A DNA stretch of 64,000 nucleotides from Flabesymbios commensalis (GCA_964017125.1 OZ024912.1:59228464-59292463), one strand, 5' to 3'. Positions 29,730 through 41,901 are shown, counted from the stretch's first letter. Translations and numbers: made by a program. Notes: generated by a model from the sequence alone, not told the origin.

Positions 29730-30132
29730 TTGTGTTTCAGCACACCTTTAAGACTCAGCTCTTTAGAAAAAAAGTTTCAATTTGATGCTAGAAATGTACA
29801 TGTAGTCACCTTTTTATGAGTCAAAATAAGCTCATAAATGAAAAACACACAACACGCGGAGATGGAAAGACAAAATGTGTTGTTACATCATTGACAGATA
29901 TAACATATCTTGTCTGTGAAAATACATCTCTTAGTGCTTAATTCGTGCTGTTATCAGTGCAGCGTATTTTACAAACCTATATATTATAATTTATTTTAAT
30001 TTTTTTCTTGACTGACTTATAAGCCTCATGGGCTGAGTACTGTGTGTGTATCATGACATGATAATTATGACTTTGAAATGTGGATAAATGTACAATGTCA
30101 GTTTACTGAAGTAATCAATCAATCAATCGTAA
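29730..30132 (+). mobile_element. LINE 3' end (C-terminal tail and 3' UTR)
   Basis: 29740-29790 encodes HTFKTQLFRKKV, like the FK..LKTHLFR end of CR1/L2 polymerases. A long AT-rich 3' untranslated part follows and ends with AATCAATCAATC (30116-30130). Everything upstream is lost or unreadable. Confidence 0.55.
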
Positions 30133-30623
30133 CTGGAGGGTAATGTGTATCCGCTTTAGGTTTCGGTGACGTTTGATGTAAATCATTTTAGTTTTAACAT
30201 AAAGTTATGGACATTATTATAACCACATTAAATTTAGTGCTACATATAGATACGAGCTATTACTGGAAGTGTTTTCGATTATTGGGCACAGCTGTGGAGT
30301 TTTTGCACAGAAAGGTTGTGCACAATTTGAGAGACTAATGCTGCAGTAATGCTAAACTTGAATGGTAGCCATGTGCGAAAACAATGAAACATGATCAATC
30401 GCTTTTTCTTCAGCGGTGAAATTGCAGAAGACGATTTCGAAACTAGAGACTCTGATTTAGGGATATTTTATATTAGAAATATAACACACCCCAACACGGA
30501 CATATTATTATAAATTTACACCCATGTGTCACCAGGCTTAATCCTTGTGTTGCTAGGACCATATCTATTTTCGGTTTTAAACATCAAACAAGTGTTAAAC
30601 TACACGAAATGTCACTGAAGTTT

Positions 30624-30852
30624 ATAACCTCTACAACGCTGCAATATTTTTGTATAGTTCATGGAGACCAAAGTTTTGTTTTCAACTTGAGATCATCATA
30701 AATTTATTTTCTCAGTTAGCTCTTTCCGTTTCATTTGAATACCTATATTACGGGTCTGTGGCCTTTATACATTTTTAATTCTTCCAGTGCGTGGATCGTC
30801 TTTATACATCAGATTTTGACGAATAAATACGGTTCCCGTGCTGAAAAGGTTT
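30624..30852 (+). mobile_element. TTAA-B MITE, ends worn
   Basis: ATAACCTCTACAACGCTGCAA to CGTGCTGAAAAGGTT. The hairpin is collapsed to a single imperfect unit (ACATCAGATTTTGACGAATAA). Confidence 0.75.
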
Positions 30853-31129
30853 TTGAAAAAAGGTATGCTCAGGTAATCGAATCATTAAATTTTACAGTTG
30901 CATATTTCTCACAAATGGAAGTTTTTTTCGCTATTTAAAGCTGGGTTGCGACTTGTTTTGTAGCGCAAGCACGATTTGCAGCACTTTCTCCTTTACTTTT
31001 GACAAAAAACATCGTACGATAAAGATTATTATTAGGCCTGATATTTGAATTTTGTTCAGGTTCTTCTAGAGTAGTGTTCGTAGAGTGTTCAGTGACTGAA
31101 TGCAGATTGTTATCCGTGTACATCGTCAT

Positions 31130-31302
31130 ACACACTCTTAACACAAGAGGTTTTTGAATGTTCTTTCCCATATAGTGATATAGAGAAAGGTTCCACATAC
31201 CTGGTATCAATAACATATTATCTATTCTTGCTGGTATGTATGTGGAACCATTAACACTATATTGGAAAGAACCTTCAAGAACTCTTTGTGTTGAGAGTGT
31301 AT
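31130..31302. mobile_element. Inverted-repeat element (IR-I)
   Basis: ACACTCTTAACACAAGAGG at the left and its complement (TCTTTGTGTTGAGAGTGT) at the right. Inner pairs GTTCTTTCC / GGAAAGAAC and GGTTCCACATACC / TATGTGGAACC give arms of about 75 bp. A related element lies at 53465-53607. The ACACTCTxAACA...AGGTTCTT ends resemble a widespread animal MITE type. Confidence 0.65.
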
Positions 31303-32423
31303 AGTATATATTCGTCTGTATTTATTATACTCTTATATAAATAAGATCTACCACCAGTAGTGGGTATGAACATAACTGGGAACCACAGAGTGGAACGGAA
31401 AGAGTGTCAACAGGCAGTTATGCAAATCTTAATGAATTGTGAATACATTTTAATACAGCAGTGGTCAGAATGTTCCTTTTAACTGCATTGTTAGAGTTTC
31501 CATGTATGATAATTAGAGACAATGTGTGTAACCCGGAGGAAGGGACAAGCAGTACTATAGTCAATAATAATATTCCAAATATCTAACATATATCTTCCAA
31601 ATAAGCTAGGACATTACGAATAGTACAGAGACTTCGTTTCAGTGTTCTATTGATTAGATGTATGTCCCAGAAACGAGCTTCCGTTAGAAATTCTCTCCGC
31701 GAAAACACTCATTTTTTGGTCAGGCGTTTCCCACTTTTCCCCTTGGAGGTTCTGTTGAACCAGACGACAATAGTTGCAAACGGATATATGACAATAGTCC
31801 GATCACGGGTGTGTTTTGTGGCGCCTCTGAGCCCGGACCGCCGCGAATTTAGGTATATTTGTTCCAGTCTATGTTGTAAAAGAATGTGCCATTGATGCGT
31901 AAGGGGTTTATTTATTTTTGTATAATTATAATTTTTATAAAGAGTCCACGCGATTTTTATTCATCCAAAATGAGAATTGAGAATACAAATTTAAATCTGT
32001 GGATGTGCAAGGAATGAAAACATAATTATATTGTTCTTCGATTTCAAGAGGCATGTCGTGTGTGTCTTGCGTAAAACGACCGATTATTGATTGGCAAGCT
32101 CAGGTGCTGGAGTGGGAAAGGTTGACGACGAAGAACAGTTGAGAAAGACATCAAGGGAGAAAAAAGAAGCGGGTCCTAAAAAGAGAGGAGGCAGAAAAAA
32201 TCCCAGAGGTGTGATCCGACTAATTAGATTTGAAATGAAAGCAAGCAAAGCGCCAGGTCGGGGCGGGGAGGAAATGAGGGGCATTTTGTAAATGTGCACT
32301 CGGCGTCTTCTGCGGGCTGGGGAGCACCCCTCCCTCGATTACACGGATCAGTGTATCCGTGTGAAGGATCAGGATAGAGTGCATCCATGTTATAATGAGT
32401 ATGATGCCCCCAGTGATCCTCTT
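31303..32423. other. Unassigned stretch with GC-richer patch
   Basis: 31640-31900 and 32090-32400 have balanced composition and short ORFs (for example 81 codons at 31650 and 66 lysine/glycine-rich codons at 32091). I recognise no domain in any frame; a host exon cannot be excluded. Confidence 0.4.
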
Positions 32424-32666
32424 GTAACCCTTACAGCGCTGAAATATTTTTGCATAAACCGTGGAGACCAAAGGGTTTTTTTCAATTTGAAATCATCATA
32501 AATTTCTGAGTTGTCTCTTTCTGATTCATTTGAATACCTGTGTTATGGGTCTACGGCCATTAGAAATATTTTAATTCTCCCATTGGGAGATCGTCTTTAT
32601 ACGTCAGAATCTGACGTCTACGTCAGATTCTGATGTATAAAGTCGATCCCCGCATTGAAAGGGTAA
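32424..32666 (+). mobile_element. TTAA-B MITE, nearly complete
   Basis: GTAACCCTTACAGCGCTGAA to CCCCGCATTGAAAGGGTAA. The hairpin is intact (TTTATACGTCAGAATCTGAC and complement). The right end TAA is also the left end of a TTAA-E element. Confidence 0.85.
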
Positions 32667-32891
32667 CCCTTATCCTGCTGATCACGACTATTTTTTTAGG
32701 CCGTCTTATCAGTCGACCAAATCGCTGTTATTGTGAATGAAATGTGTGTCTAAACATCAAGATTTGCAAATATCTGTGCTCAAATTAAACAAATATGAGT
32801 AATGTTTAGCCATTTGAAGTTGTGGGTCGCGGTAGCGAGACACAACTTTAAGTGGGTGAACATTTAAATATATTAACAGGATAAGGGGTAA
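32664..32891 (+). mobile_element. TTAA-E MITE, complete
   Basis: TAACCCTTATCCTGCTGATC at the left matches AACAGGATAAGGGGTAA at the right (12-bp inverted repeats). The hairpin at the right has GAAGTTGTGGGTCGCG and its complement. The body has CATCAAGATTTGCAAATAT, shared with 41419-41643 in reverse. Confidence 0.8.
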
Positions 32892-33488
32892 TATCTGGGG
32901 ATAGGTACAATTTGAACTTAAAGTTTGATCTCTTTAGCTCTAAAACGGTGTTAAATTTCCATTGGATCACAATGGATTTTTATTTTTTAATTAATTAATA
33001 CCACAGTTTTAAATGCCCTATTTCTTATCCACCAACAAACAAATTGACCAAAACATTGATTGGGTCATTATCTAATCGATAGGGGTAGACCTCAAAGTGG
33101 AATTATCTTTTAGCAGAAATAAAAAAACGTGCTGAATTATCATTTAAAAATAACGCGTTGGAAAGGTGCTGATGTGAATGTGCGTCCTTTGGAGACCAGA
33201 GAGTGGTGGTGTGTGTTGTGAGAAGTCCGGTGTCGCGTGATGATCCCGTTTCATTGGAGACACGCTGATCCATGCGTGCAACAACTGCATAATTACAGGC
33301 ATCAGGTGTGACTGGGACCGTGATGCGGATTGTTTCAATTTGCCGGGTTTGCCAGCGGCTGTATGGACACCAATCACGCCTCTTCTGGTGCCCTGCAGGA
33401 ACTGCAGGTTATGGCCACCATGCTGCCATATACTTTGTCCTCGTCTTTCATGAGGACCCGGTGAGGTCCACTGGATCAGCTACCTTCT
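32892..33488. other. Unassigned stretch
   Basis: No gene or repeat family recognised. 33150-33480 is less AT-rich than its surroundings. Confidence 0.4.
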
Positions 33489-33568
33489 CAGCAAACACGA
33501 TACGTTCAACAAATGTCGTTCATTGTTGGCCTATTGTCTGCCCCACATTGATTCAACACATTACGCGG
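33489..33568. repeat. PalA fragment
   Basis: CAGCAAACACGATACGTTCAA forms a good left end, while centre and right arm are worn. Confidence 0.55.
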
Positions 33569-33617
33569 AATGTTTCCTCTATAAATTGTATTTTAGGAGC
33601 GAACTATTATTCCCTTT

Positions 33618-33857
33618 CACCCTTTAACCGTCAAGTTATTTGATTGGAATTTTCACTCACTTATAGTTGTGTCTCGCTGACGCGATCCACAACTACAAGT
33701 GAGTGAAAATTATGCAGATTTGATCAAATAAAGGTCGACTCTTTTCAAATCTTGCTGATTGGTGTCACGTTTTATCTTCAACATATTTAAAAAATGATAC
33801 ATAGTGTGCTATAAAATGAAAACCCCAATATAATCGAGACCGGCGGTTAAAGGGTTG
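33618..33857 (-). mobile_element. TTAA-C MITE, complete
   Basis: CACCCTTTAACCGTCAAG to CCGGCGGTTAAAGGGTT, 240 bp. The hairpin arms carry a paired change: ACTTATAGTTGTG at the left and CACAACTACAAGT at the right, against GAAGTTG/CAACTTC elsewhere. Confidence 0.85.
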
Positions 33858-35310
33858 ATACTGCGACCCTTTGACATATTTAACTTTCAATTATTCATCT
33901 ATTCTAGTTTCCTATACTTTGCATCATACATTTAGAAAATAATCTATGATTGTATATATTATTATTAAATAGCTTATAATATTGTAAATTTCAAATCGGT
34001 ATCATTGCAAATGACATGTTATTGTTGCACAATATAGGATTTCATAACAAATTATATTGTCATGTCCTCACATTAAAACATCAACTTTATATGTTATTCC
34101 TGGTTCTTCTCCAATTTACTTTTCACTATAATTTGATCTTTTTGTCGTCCATAATGAACAGAGGTCTATGTGTAATCGTTTTTTTGTTCTTTGAAGTGTA
34201 ATGTCTTTTTATCAGCACAGTCAACAAAAACAATTTAAAAATCCACCTAATGTTGTGTTTTGAGTTTGCGTGACATATTTCAACTAGACTTGGTGCTTAA
34301 AGGGTTAATTTATATGTATTTCTATAATCATATATAAATATACCAATATACTTTTATCTCTACTGGAGCTGATATATGCAGCATAAACATGTCATTTGCA
34401 TTATTACTATTTTCAAATATACGGTAATATATGTTTTTTTACTCTAAATCAATTTTTATGTATGCAGATATTTTGGTCCATTTTAACCTTTACGGACAAT
34501 TTTTGTCAAGGTTACCCGGTCAAATTATGAGACATATGTATTTGAAAGGGAAAACATTGAAGGTGTTTTATGAACAATCCCTTCAATTTGATGTGCTCTA
34601 CAGAGATTTTTATGTAAACAAAAGTTCTAACCCTTAGAGGTTAAGAGGACATTAGATACCAGAGTGTATCAGAGTATGTCTATGTATATATGCTTATTGA
34701 GAAATGGCCAAATGGCCAAATTATACGTGTGGTTTTTCTGTTTCTATTTGTGTTTGTCATACTCTTTTTAGGCACATAACAGCATCTGGTTTGTCCTTCA
34801 TCTCTCTCTCACATGTTTTTGTATTATTATGGACTGTCATGTCTGTGGAGTCATATTATGACGAAATTCTCAAAAACATTGATTTATTTCAGCAGGGCAT
34901 TTAAGAAATTAGTAAAATATATATAAAACAAGTTTTTTTAGACAAGAACAAATATTATTTCAAATCAGAAAAGGCCTAGCGTTTTCTCCAAACGTTTAAA
35001 TAATACAGTTTTTTTTTATTATTGTACGCTATTTTAACATTATATCCAGGGTAAAATTTTAAATTTCTTCTTCAGTTTTAAAATTCCATGAATTCTTTTC
35101 ACTATTTTTGTATCAAGTTCATGTAATAATATGTTTCTCTGGTCAGATTTATCACGTTTATTTTATTGACATCATATCAATAATTTACAGATATTGTACA
35201 TGAACATGACAAAATAGACTATAAATTATTAGCTGAATGTTCTAGAAGCACATTGAGACATACACTGTGACTCATTATACATAACGTGGCTGTAGGAACA
35301 TAACTCTGAT
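33858..35310. other. Long AT-rich unassigned stretch
   Basis: Very AT-rich throughout, with short ORFs rich in F, L and I as expected by chance. No repeat family or gene recognised. Confidence 0.5.
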
Positions 35311-35586
35311 AAAACCTTAAAGTGCTGAAAGATTTTTGTATAAACCATTGAAAACGGACATGAATTTTAATTCATCATACATTTCTTAGTTAGCTGTTTC
35401 AGATTCATTTAAATGCCTATGTTATAGGTCTAGGGCCATTTTGAATATGTTTACTCGTATATATTGCGGGGATCGTCTGTAGACGTCAGATTGTAACATC
35501 TAAAGTCGATCCTTGACGTCCGAATCTGACGTCGGTAGACGTCAGATTGTGACGTCTAATGTCGATACCCGCGCTTTAAGAGTTAA
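35311..35586 (+). mobile_element. TTAA-B MITE with expanded hairpin
   Basis: AACCTTAAAGTGCTGAAAG to CGCGCTTTAAGAGTTAA. The hairpin region holds three to four GACGTC-type palindrome units, including a second GTAGACGTCAGATTGTGACG, against two in typical copies. Confidence 0.8.
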
Positions 35587-35867
35587 CAAATCCATTTAAT
35601 AAGAAAAAGCAAGCATGCATTTCAATGACTCTTCAGCAACTCGTATCCATTTCGGAATAGCATCAACCATTGTACATACTATTTTGTTTCATCAACCATG
35701 ACAAATAATCGGCGTCATTTAAAACCCTATGATCATGCTGATATAACGCCAGATAAAAATAAATTTTGTCAGCGCGATAACCATCGCTCAGAGACCCGCT
35801 GTGTACGCATAGCATTCGGGTGGTAATATTATAGTGATGCAAATAGCGAACCTAATAACTAACACAA

Positions 35868-35975
35868 CGCCAGCAACAGCACACGTTAACCCAATGCTTG
35901 GTCAGTGCTAGTCCAGCGTCTCAGACGGTAGGCCAGCATTTAATCAGCATTGGACTAACGTGTCATGTGTACAGG
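35868..35975. repeat. PalA palindromic element
   Basis: CCAGCAACAGCACACGTTAAC at the left and TAACGTGTCATGTGTACAGGG at the right, around GTCCAGCGTCTCAGACGGTAGGCC. Confidence 0.7.
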
Positions 35976-36479
35976 GAAGACAATTAGCCACACTTTGGCT
36001 CAGAGCATATCCAATATCTAACATGCATTATTTGATAACATCTTAAATAGATTTACACAATAATCACTGGTTAATCCGCATTGCATATCCATCCATGCAG
36101 CCATAGAAATTATGCTAGAGAAACTAGAAGTTATTATGATGGACAGATGCACCAAGAGATATTATATGCATTTGAATTCAGGCGTGATGAGATTTTAATC
36201 AAGTTAATTATATTAGGCCACCGATGCGCTTTCATCAGTCGAAACTACCGCCAGCGACTGTTCTAAATATCATATCACCAGCAGACAAATATCTCGGGAG
36301 ACATTGTGACAATCTATGAGGGAAACCTGCTAAATTAATAAACCACGTATTGTATGTCGGCCGATAATATAGGCAGAATGCGGCATTAACCCACCGTTTT
36401 GCCGACGCTGCAATATTTGCAGTTTTACAGACGCTGTTTATTACTCTCATCTGACACCAGATCAGGGAAGATTGGCGCC
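35976..36479. other. Unassigned stretch
   Basis: No gene or repeat family recognised. Confidence 0.4.
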
Positions 36480-37450
36480 TCTTTGCGGGGAATTCCAGGT
36501 CAAGAGACAACTCCCGCTTTTAGTGCCACCCGATAGTCGGCAGCCGAAAGACAACACTCGACAGTAACCCTCGCAAACCTCGCGATCCGCCGGAGACACA
36601 CCCATTTCCCTTTCAGCGGGGGCGATCCCACGTTTGCCACCAAAAAAATCTCCGACACAAAATGGCGGTGGCATCGCGGGTCATCAGCACTGATTAGACC
36701 TATTTACGAGCTGTCTCCGAAGGTGGACGGCCGAGCGGCCGCAATCAGCTGGCGGCCCTTGGCCCCAGTTAATAAACCGGCGGTCGGCCGAGATGGCAGA
36801 CGCGATTTCTTCCCTTTATGAAGGTAAATGTAGGCGAAGTGTAATTTTGCGTGTCGCTGGCCATCTGAGACTTTGACAGCCAGCCTCTTTGTCCGAGCCT
36901 GGTCGCCACCTCTAATTGTTTGAGGCACCACGGTTGATCTATGGATCGAGTTTTGGAATCCTCCGGATTCCGAAACTCGATCCATAGATGAATCCGGACT
37001 CAAGGCTCGATGAAAGTGTATTTTCATAAAACGCATTCAAGCGCAAAATGCGGCACTGTATCATGCCTGCAATTCCCTCCAGATGGGATGCAGGGACAGA
37101 TCTCTGTACTGTAGTCGTCCGGATCGCAGAGGGTCACCTGCCACGCGTCATATTGTCAGTAAAGGTCACCCCTCCCGCGAAACGACCTCTAATAAAACGG
37201 CAAAATATCAATTATATTTGAATTATAAGGAAGCCGGCGGGTCAGGTGGCCCGGTCATTGTCTCACGACCCTGCGAAAGCAGAGCCACCTGGGGAAAGCC
37301 CGGCAAACTAGCCTCGAGTAAGCGGATCCGTGAACGTGAGCACCCTTTACGGCCCGGGGCTGTCACGCAATGTGGTCGGCACATACCATGGACGAAGAGG
37401 TGTGTACCTGATATGTCTCGTCTATTTTCATTTTTGTCCGGGCTTCCTTA
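36480..37450. other. GC-rich island with a 53-bp palindrome
   Basis: CpG-containing, repeat-free sequence, unlike the AT-rich surroundings. Several short ORFs (up to 122 codons) exist on both strands without recognisable domains. It could be a conserved non-coding element, a promoter island or an unrecognised exon. Confidence 0.4.
36937..36989. repeat. Isolated 53-bp palindrome
   Basis: Arms of 25 bp (ATCTATGGATCGAGTTT...) with one mismatch and a 3-nt loop. No other copy seen in the window. Confidence 0.8.
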
Positions 37451-37525
37451 AACATCATGCCCTCAATAATGCCACCACAATGTATAGTATGCCTTGATTG
37501 AAATACTCCCCATTTGGTCATCTCC

Positions 37526-37572
37526 AGATGGTCATCTCGACCAATCGGAAACCTACGATATATCGTAACTTT
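37526..37572. repeat. PalH half palindrome
   Basis: GATGGTCATCTCGACCAATC, then CCTACGATATATCGTAACTT: the centre and right arm; the left arm is absent. Confidence 0.65.
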
Positions 37573-37659
37573 AAGGTTTTGAAATTGCCTGAATATCACT
37601 TGAAAAAAAAAAATATAACAAATTGTACATTATGTTCTGTAACTACATCAAACACAAAA

Positions 37660-37755
37660 CATGTGTATAACATTTATGCAACGTCGGCTAAAAGTGTTCG
37701 ACATTGGTCCGACGTTGTACAAATGTTATACAAATGTTTTGCTTTACTGGGATGT
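37660..37755. repeat. PalA-like palindrome, ATTTATAC variant
   Basis: AACATTTATGCAACGTCGGCT and GGTCCGACGTTGTACAAATG. It resembles the 51441-51507 element more than standard PalA. Confidence 0.5.
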
Positions 37756-38041
37756 GTTGAAACCCGCCTGTTACATCAAAACAACTGACTGACGGATGGT
37801 CGGTAGCCCGGACCTCTGATAGGTTACTTCGACACAAGGGTTGTGAAAACGGTGAAATGCTAAATCGTGTAGGCTATATATTATTTAGCTGAATTATGAT
37901 GTCGTATACGAATAAGAGATGTGAATAAGAGATGTGAACAATAACATGCTGTGTGAAACTTTCTGTGGTTTTCAGATATGATTCTCATAAATACAATTAC
38001 AGCTGCTAATATAACGGTGATCGCTAAATAATACTAGTATA

Positions 38042-38397
38042 CGATGCAATGGAATTGAATGGAATTGAATGCAATGCAATGCAATGCAATGCAATGCAAT
38101 GCAATGCAATGCAATGCAATGCAATGCAATGCAATGCGATGCAATGCGATGCGATACAATGCAATGCGATGCGATGCGATGCGATGCAGTGCAGTGCAGT
38201 GCAGTGCAGTGCAGTGCAGTGCAGTGCAATGCAATGCAATGCAATGCAATGCAATGCAATGCAATGCAATGCAATGCAATGCAATGCAATGCAATGCAAT
38301 GCAACGCAACGCAACGCAACGCAACGCAATGCAATGCAATACAATGCAATGCAATGAATTACATTACAATGCAGTAAAAATATAATGCAAGGCAATG
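38042..38397. repeat. (GCAAT)n array with variant blocks
   Basis: About 355 bp of pentamers. Blocks in order: mostly GCAAT, a GCGAT-mixed part, 8 consecutive GCAGT (38186-38225), GCAAT again, 5 GCAAC (38301-38325), GCAAT. Stop-free frames on both strands reflect the repeat alone. Confidence 0.95.
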
Positions 38398-38609
38398 CAT
38401 TGTACACAGTCATAAATTAGCCTTTACCAGTACCATTGTCAACATAACAATACCAAGTGTCTTTTAGAGCTGAACACAACAGGACCGGTTATCCAATTAA
38501 TTTAATCTTCTTGTAATAAAAAGTATCGATGAGTCGTACACACATGTACCGGGTCTATCATTGTGGATAATGATATTCTGAGGTAGATCCCTATCCAGAT
38601 GAACCACAC

Positions 38610-38841
38610 TTAACCCTTTCAACGCTGAAATATATTGCATAAGGCATGGAGACCAACGTTTTTTCATTTTGAAATCACCATAAATGTCTTCTAAACTTTT
38701 TCTGCTTCATGTGTGTGCTTCATGTTATGGGTTTACTGTCATTATAAATATTTTAATTCTTATAGTGCGGGGACCGTTTTTATACGTCTACAGACGTCAG
38801 ATTCTGACACATAAAGACGGTCCCCGCGCTGAAAAGGTTAA
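38610..38841 (+). mobile_element. TTAA-B MITE, complete
   Basis: 232 bp from TTAACCCTTTCAACGCTGAA to CGCGCTGAAAAGGTTAA. ACCGT/ATACG hairpin variant. Small deletions in the body. Confidence 0.87.
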
Positions 38842-39530
38842 ATAAATGTTAGTTCAATCATTCAGTCAGCTTCATCACTGTTGCCATTTTTACAATAAAC
38901 TAACTTATTCGTGTAATAATATTATTATTAACATTGAATGACACTTTTGCTTAACATTATTTTTATTTTTTGTCATGGAATATAAGACACAGCCGTAATC
39001 ATAAGTGGTTTTTTTATTTAGAGCTTTAATATTGGCACTAACCATCAAGCATTTATTATACCTTTGAAATTGTCATCGTTGCATCTACTCGATATCAGCG
39101 TCATTTCATAAACGTTAAAACGATATATCAAAATTACATTTTTTGCCGAATACTGTTTCTATGTATAGACTTTTTTCTGCATGTTTCGGCTAATTAGGGG
39201 CTCTCCATGGAAATATAGAGTTCACTTGTTACTTCAGGATGGGCCCTGGGCTTATCGTTATTAGTGCAGAATGCAACCGGTTGCATTATTTTCGCAAAAT
39301 TTATTACACCATCACCCGAGGAGGTAGATTTGCTGACAATTATATTTGTATCAGATTGTACTAAAAATCAATTTCTATTATAATCGGCACAATAATGATT
39401 ACAAAAATGTGTTCTATTTTCCCCGATCACCCAGGGCACGCCGGATGTATACTGGGTTGGAACAATGATTCGCCAACGTTTTCGATTATTCTCACAATAA
39501 ACCGACGGGGGAAATAGACAAGTACCCGTA
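38842..39530. other. Unassigned AT-rich stretch
   Basis: No gene or repeat family recognised. Confidence 0.45.
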
Positions 39531-39637
39531 CAGCAAGCACGAAACGTTCATCCAAATTTGATTCAATGTTGGGCCAGCGTCGCAGACGGTGGCCTAACAA
39601 TAAACCGACGTTGGCTAAACGTCTTGTGTTTACTGGG
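39531..39637. repeat. PalA palindromic element, full length
   Basis: CAGCAAGCACGAAACGTTC at the left and AACGTCTTGTGTTTACTGGG at the right. The centre is GGGCCAGCGTCGCAGACGGTGGCC. Confidence 0.75.
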
Positions 39638-40120
39638 TACTTATTCAAGGGGGGTATACATTTTCAATACCATGTTTATAGAATTGAAATGTATTTCTTC
39701 TTAGATATCTTGGTCGGTATGTTATAATCATTTTCCCGATTTGAAAAAATATGTATCACTATTATAAAAATATCATAGAAATTGAATCAGTAATTATGGA
39801 AGATAGAAAACGATTTCTAGCTGAACAAGGGTTGCTGCAGTCACTGATTAGAGAGGAAATTAAATGTGGAAGCCAAACGCCTTGAGGATGCTGCCTTTCA
39901 TTTGTGCTTAAGCCTATTTCTTCCGTATTTATCTGGTGAAGCCTCTAGACAGGAGTGATATCAAGATTAAATGATTGAATGATCACTGCCACATCACCCG
40001 TGCGACGCCATGTCTATTGGCAATGTCTATTGGCAATGATAAACATTTTCAATACTAGCCACTTAACATTATTCCCTTTGAAAACGGTGGTTACTTTGTA
40101 AAATTAATTGGAGATTACCT
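39638..40120. other. Unassigned stretch
   Basis: AT-rich with a short direct repeat GTCTATTGGCAAT at 40011-40036. No gene seen. Confidence 0.4.
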
Positions 40121-40334
40121 TTTTTAAACCATGGAGACTAAAAGGTTTTATCAATAAATGCAATGTCTTAGTTAGCTCATTCGGTCCTATTTGAATACAT
40201 ATATGTTATGGGTCTACAGCCATTAGAAATGTGTTATTTCTTTCAGTGCGGGGACCGTCTTCATACGTCAGAATCTGATGTCTGTAGACGTCAGATTCTG
40301 ACGTATAAAGCCGGACCCCACGCTAAAAGGGTTA
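40121..40334 (+). mobile_element. TTAA-B MITE, 5' truncated
   Basis: It begins at AAACCATGGAGACTAAAAGG and ends CACGCTAAAAGGGTTAA. The hairpin is the ACCGT/ATACG variant with both palindrome units. Confidence 0.82.
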
Positions 40335-40636
40335 AACAATGACATTAGTATTTGTATTATAATATAATTGACATTTAATTGGAAGTGATAGAAAAACGGA
40401 CACAAACGCCATATCTCCACGTTTTCGATAATAATATAACTTCAAATGTTTCTTTTCAAAATGTTTCTTTTCAAAATAAAGCCTGTCCTGGAACAGTGAA
40501 TCACTTTCACAAAATACATAATGCAGTGGTTTTATCTCCATCTCAAGAACATGCTTTAAACGCGAATTTTAAAAAGCTCACTAAATGTATCTTTATATAC
40601 AAAGTCTGCGCAGGATTTCACTTATAGTCATTCAAC

Positions 40637-40836
40637 TGAACCTCCTGAGGATGGTGAGATGACACTGCCTTCCAAATACAGGATTCAAGGCCGAGCCCGC
40701 TACCTCTCGGTCACGGAGACTCCCCACAATATTGAATCTTTACGAGTGAGCTGGAAGGAACATTTTGTTTCTTTGCAACTTGGAGGCCAGAGTGGAGTTC
40801 GCAATCAGGCAGCTTCAACCACTGCACCAGATATAA
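40637..40836 (-). mobile_element. SINE-1 copy, reverse strand, 3' truncated
   Basis: The reverse strand reads GGTGCAGTGGTTGAAGCTGCC, GAACTCCACTCTGG, AAAGAAACAAAATGTTCC, then GGGGAGTCTCCGTGACCGAG and ACCATCCTCAGGAGG. The first tRNA-like unit differs from that of other copies, and part of the second is deleted. Older than the 12701 and 49703 copies. Confidence 0.75.
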
Positions 40837-40934
40837 CATAAAGGCAGCTATTATCATGTGTGTGTAGCAGCCCAGACCTACATATTTAAGGAAGTATGGA
40901 TGAACGTATATAACAGCAACAACGGTTTAATGAT

Positions 40935-41036
40935 GCTCGTACAAGTTGCGATATATCGTAGGCTTCGGATTGGTCGAGATGGCCATCTCGACCAATCCGA
41001 AGCCTACGATATATCGTATATAACTTGAACGCGAGC
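40935..41036. repeat. PalH palindrome, near-perfect
   Basis: GCTCGTACAAGTTGCGATATA to its complement. The inner 66 bp (CGATATATCGTAGGCTTCGG and on to the centre GATGGCCATC) is a perfect palindrome without a loop. Outer right arm slightly altered. Confidence 0.9.
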
Positions 41037-41418
41037 ACGGGCCCGGTGCGTGCGCCATGAGTTTCCATCGCACGGTATCCAGCGTGCGCTTGATGCCCTT
41101 GCAGATGGTGGTCGGTCGGTGGCTATCACGTCCCTGGAGTCTCGGCCTTGTTGACCGATGCTGACAGCTCGGTCACTCTCCGTCAGGCCCGCTGACGGTT
41201 ATTAACGAGTGCTGCGAGTGACGGCAGGACTTCCTCGCATTTATTAACCCTCTAAGTGCTGGGGGCTGCTCTGTGATCTTCTTTCGTTTGAAGCTGGAAG
41301 TGCTGACGCAATTTCCAGCGGCATATGAAAAACACGGTCATGTTTCCAAAATTATAAGCAAAAAAATTGTTGTTGTTTGCTATTTATCTATCAAATACCA
41401 ATTTGAATTCACAATATC

Positions 41419-41643
41419 TTAACCCTTAAGGCGCTAAGTTAAATAATTTAAATTTTCACCAACTTGAAGTTGTGTCTCGCTACCGCGACCCACAACTTCA
41501 AGTGAGTGACCATTGCCCATATTTGGTCAATTTGATACTAAACATTTGCAAATCTTGATGTTTAAACGCTCATTTCATTCCCAATAACTGACAAGCTAAT
41601 AACACAAATTAAAAACGACTATAGTCGTGTTTGGCGTTGTTAA
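41419..41643 (-). mobile_element. TTAA-E MITE
   Basis: TTAACCCTTAAGGCGCTAAG at the left, a hairpin GAAGTTGTGTCTCGCTACCG...CCCACAACTTCAAGTGAG, then AACATTTGCAAATCTTGATG and a worn right end GGCGTTGTTAA. The hairpin tip resembles TTAA-C, which suggests common origin. Confidence 0.8.
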
Positions 41644-41901
41644 CTTAGGTTAGCCGAGTTAACTTCTTAGTTTTTGAAAACAGTGGTCATCATTGGGACA
41701 GTAAACGAACATTTTCCAAGAGTAGGTATTCACCAGTGATTCACAATAGGCGCTGTACATTGATGTGTGTTGGACGGTGAGCAAGACTACTTCTTCTTCA
41801 ATTATTATGACTTTGTTTTCACAAGGGTTTTATCGTCCCCCTAGCAGGCAAAGTGCGATATGTGCCACTTAAATGAGCGGTACATACAACACTTTGGCTG
41901 C

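Noticed and set aside
37972-38413. ORFs of 102-129 codons on both strands
   Set aside because: They are translations of the (GCAAT)n array, open in every frame because no stop fits the pentamer.
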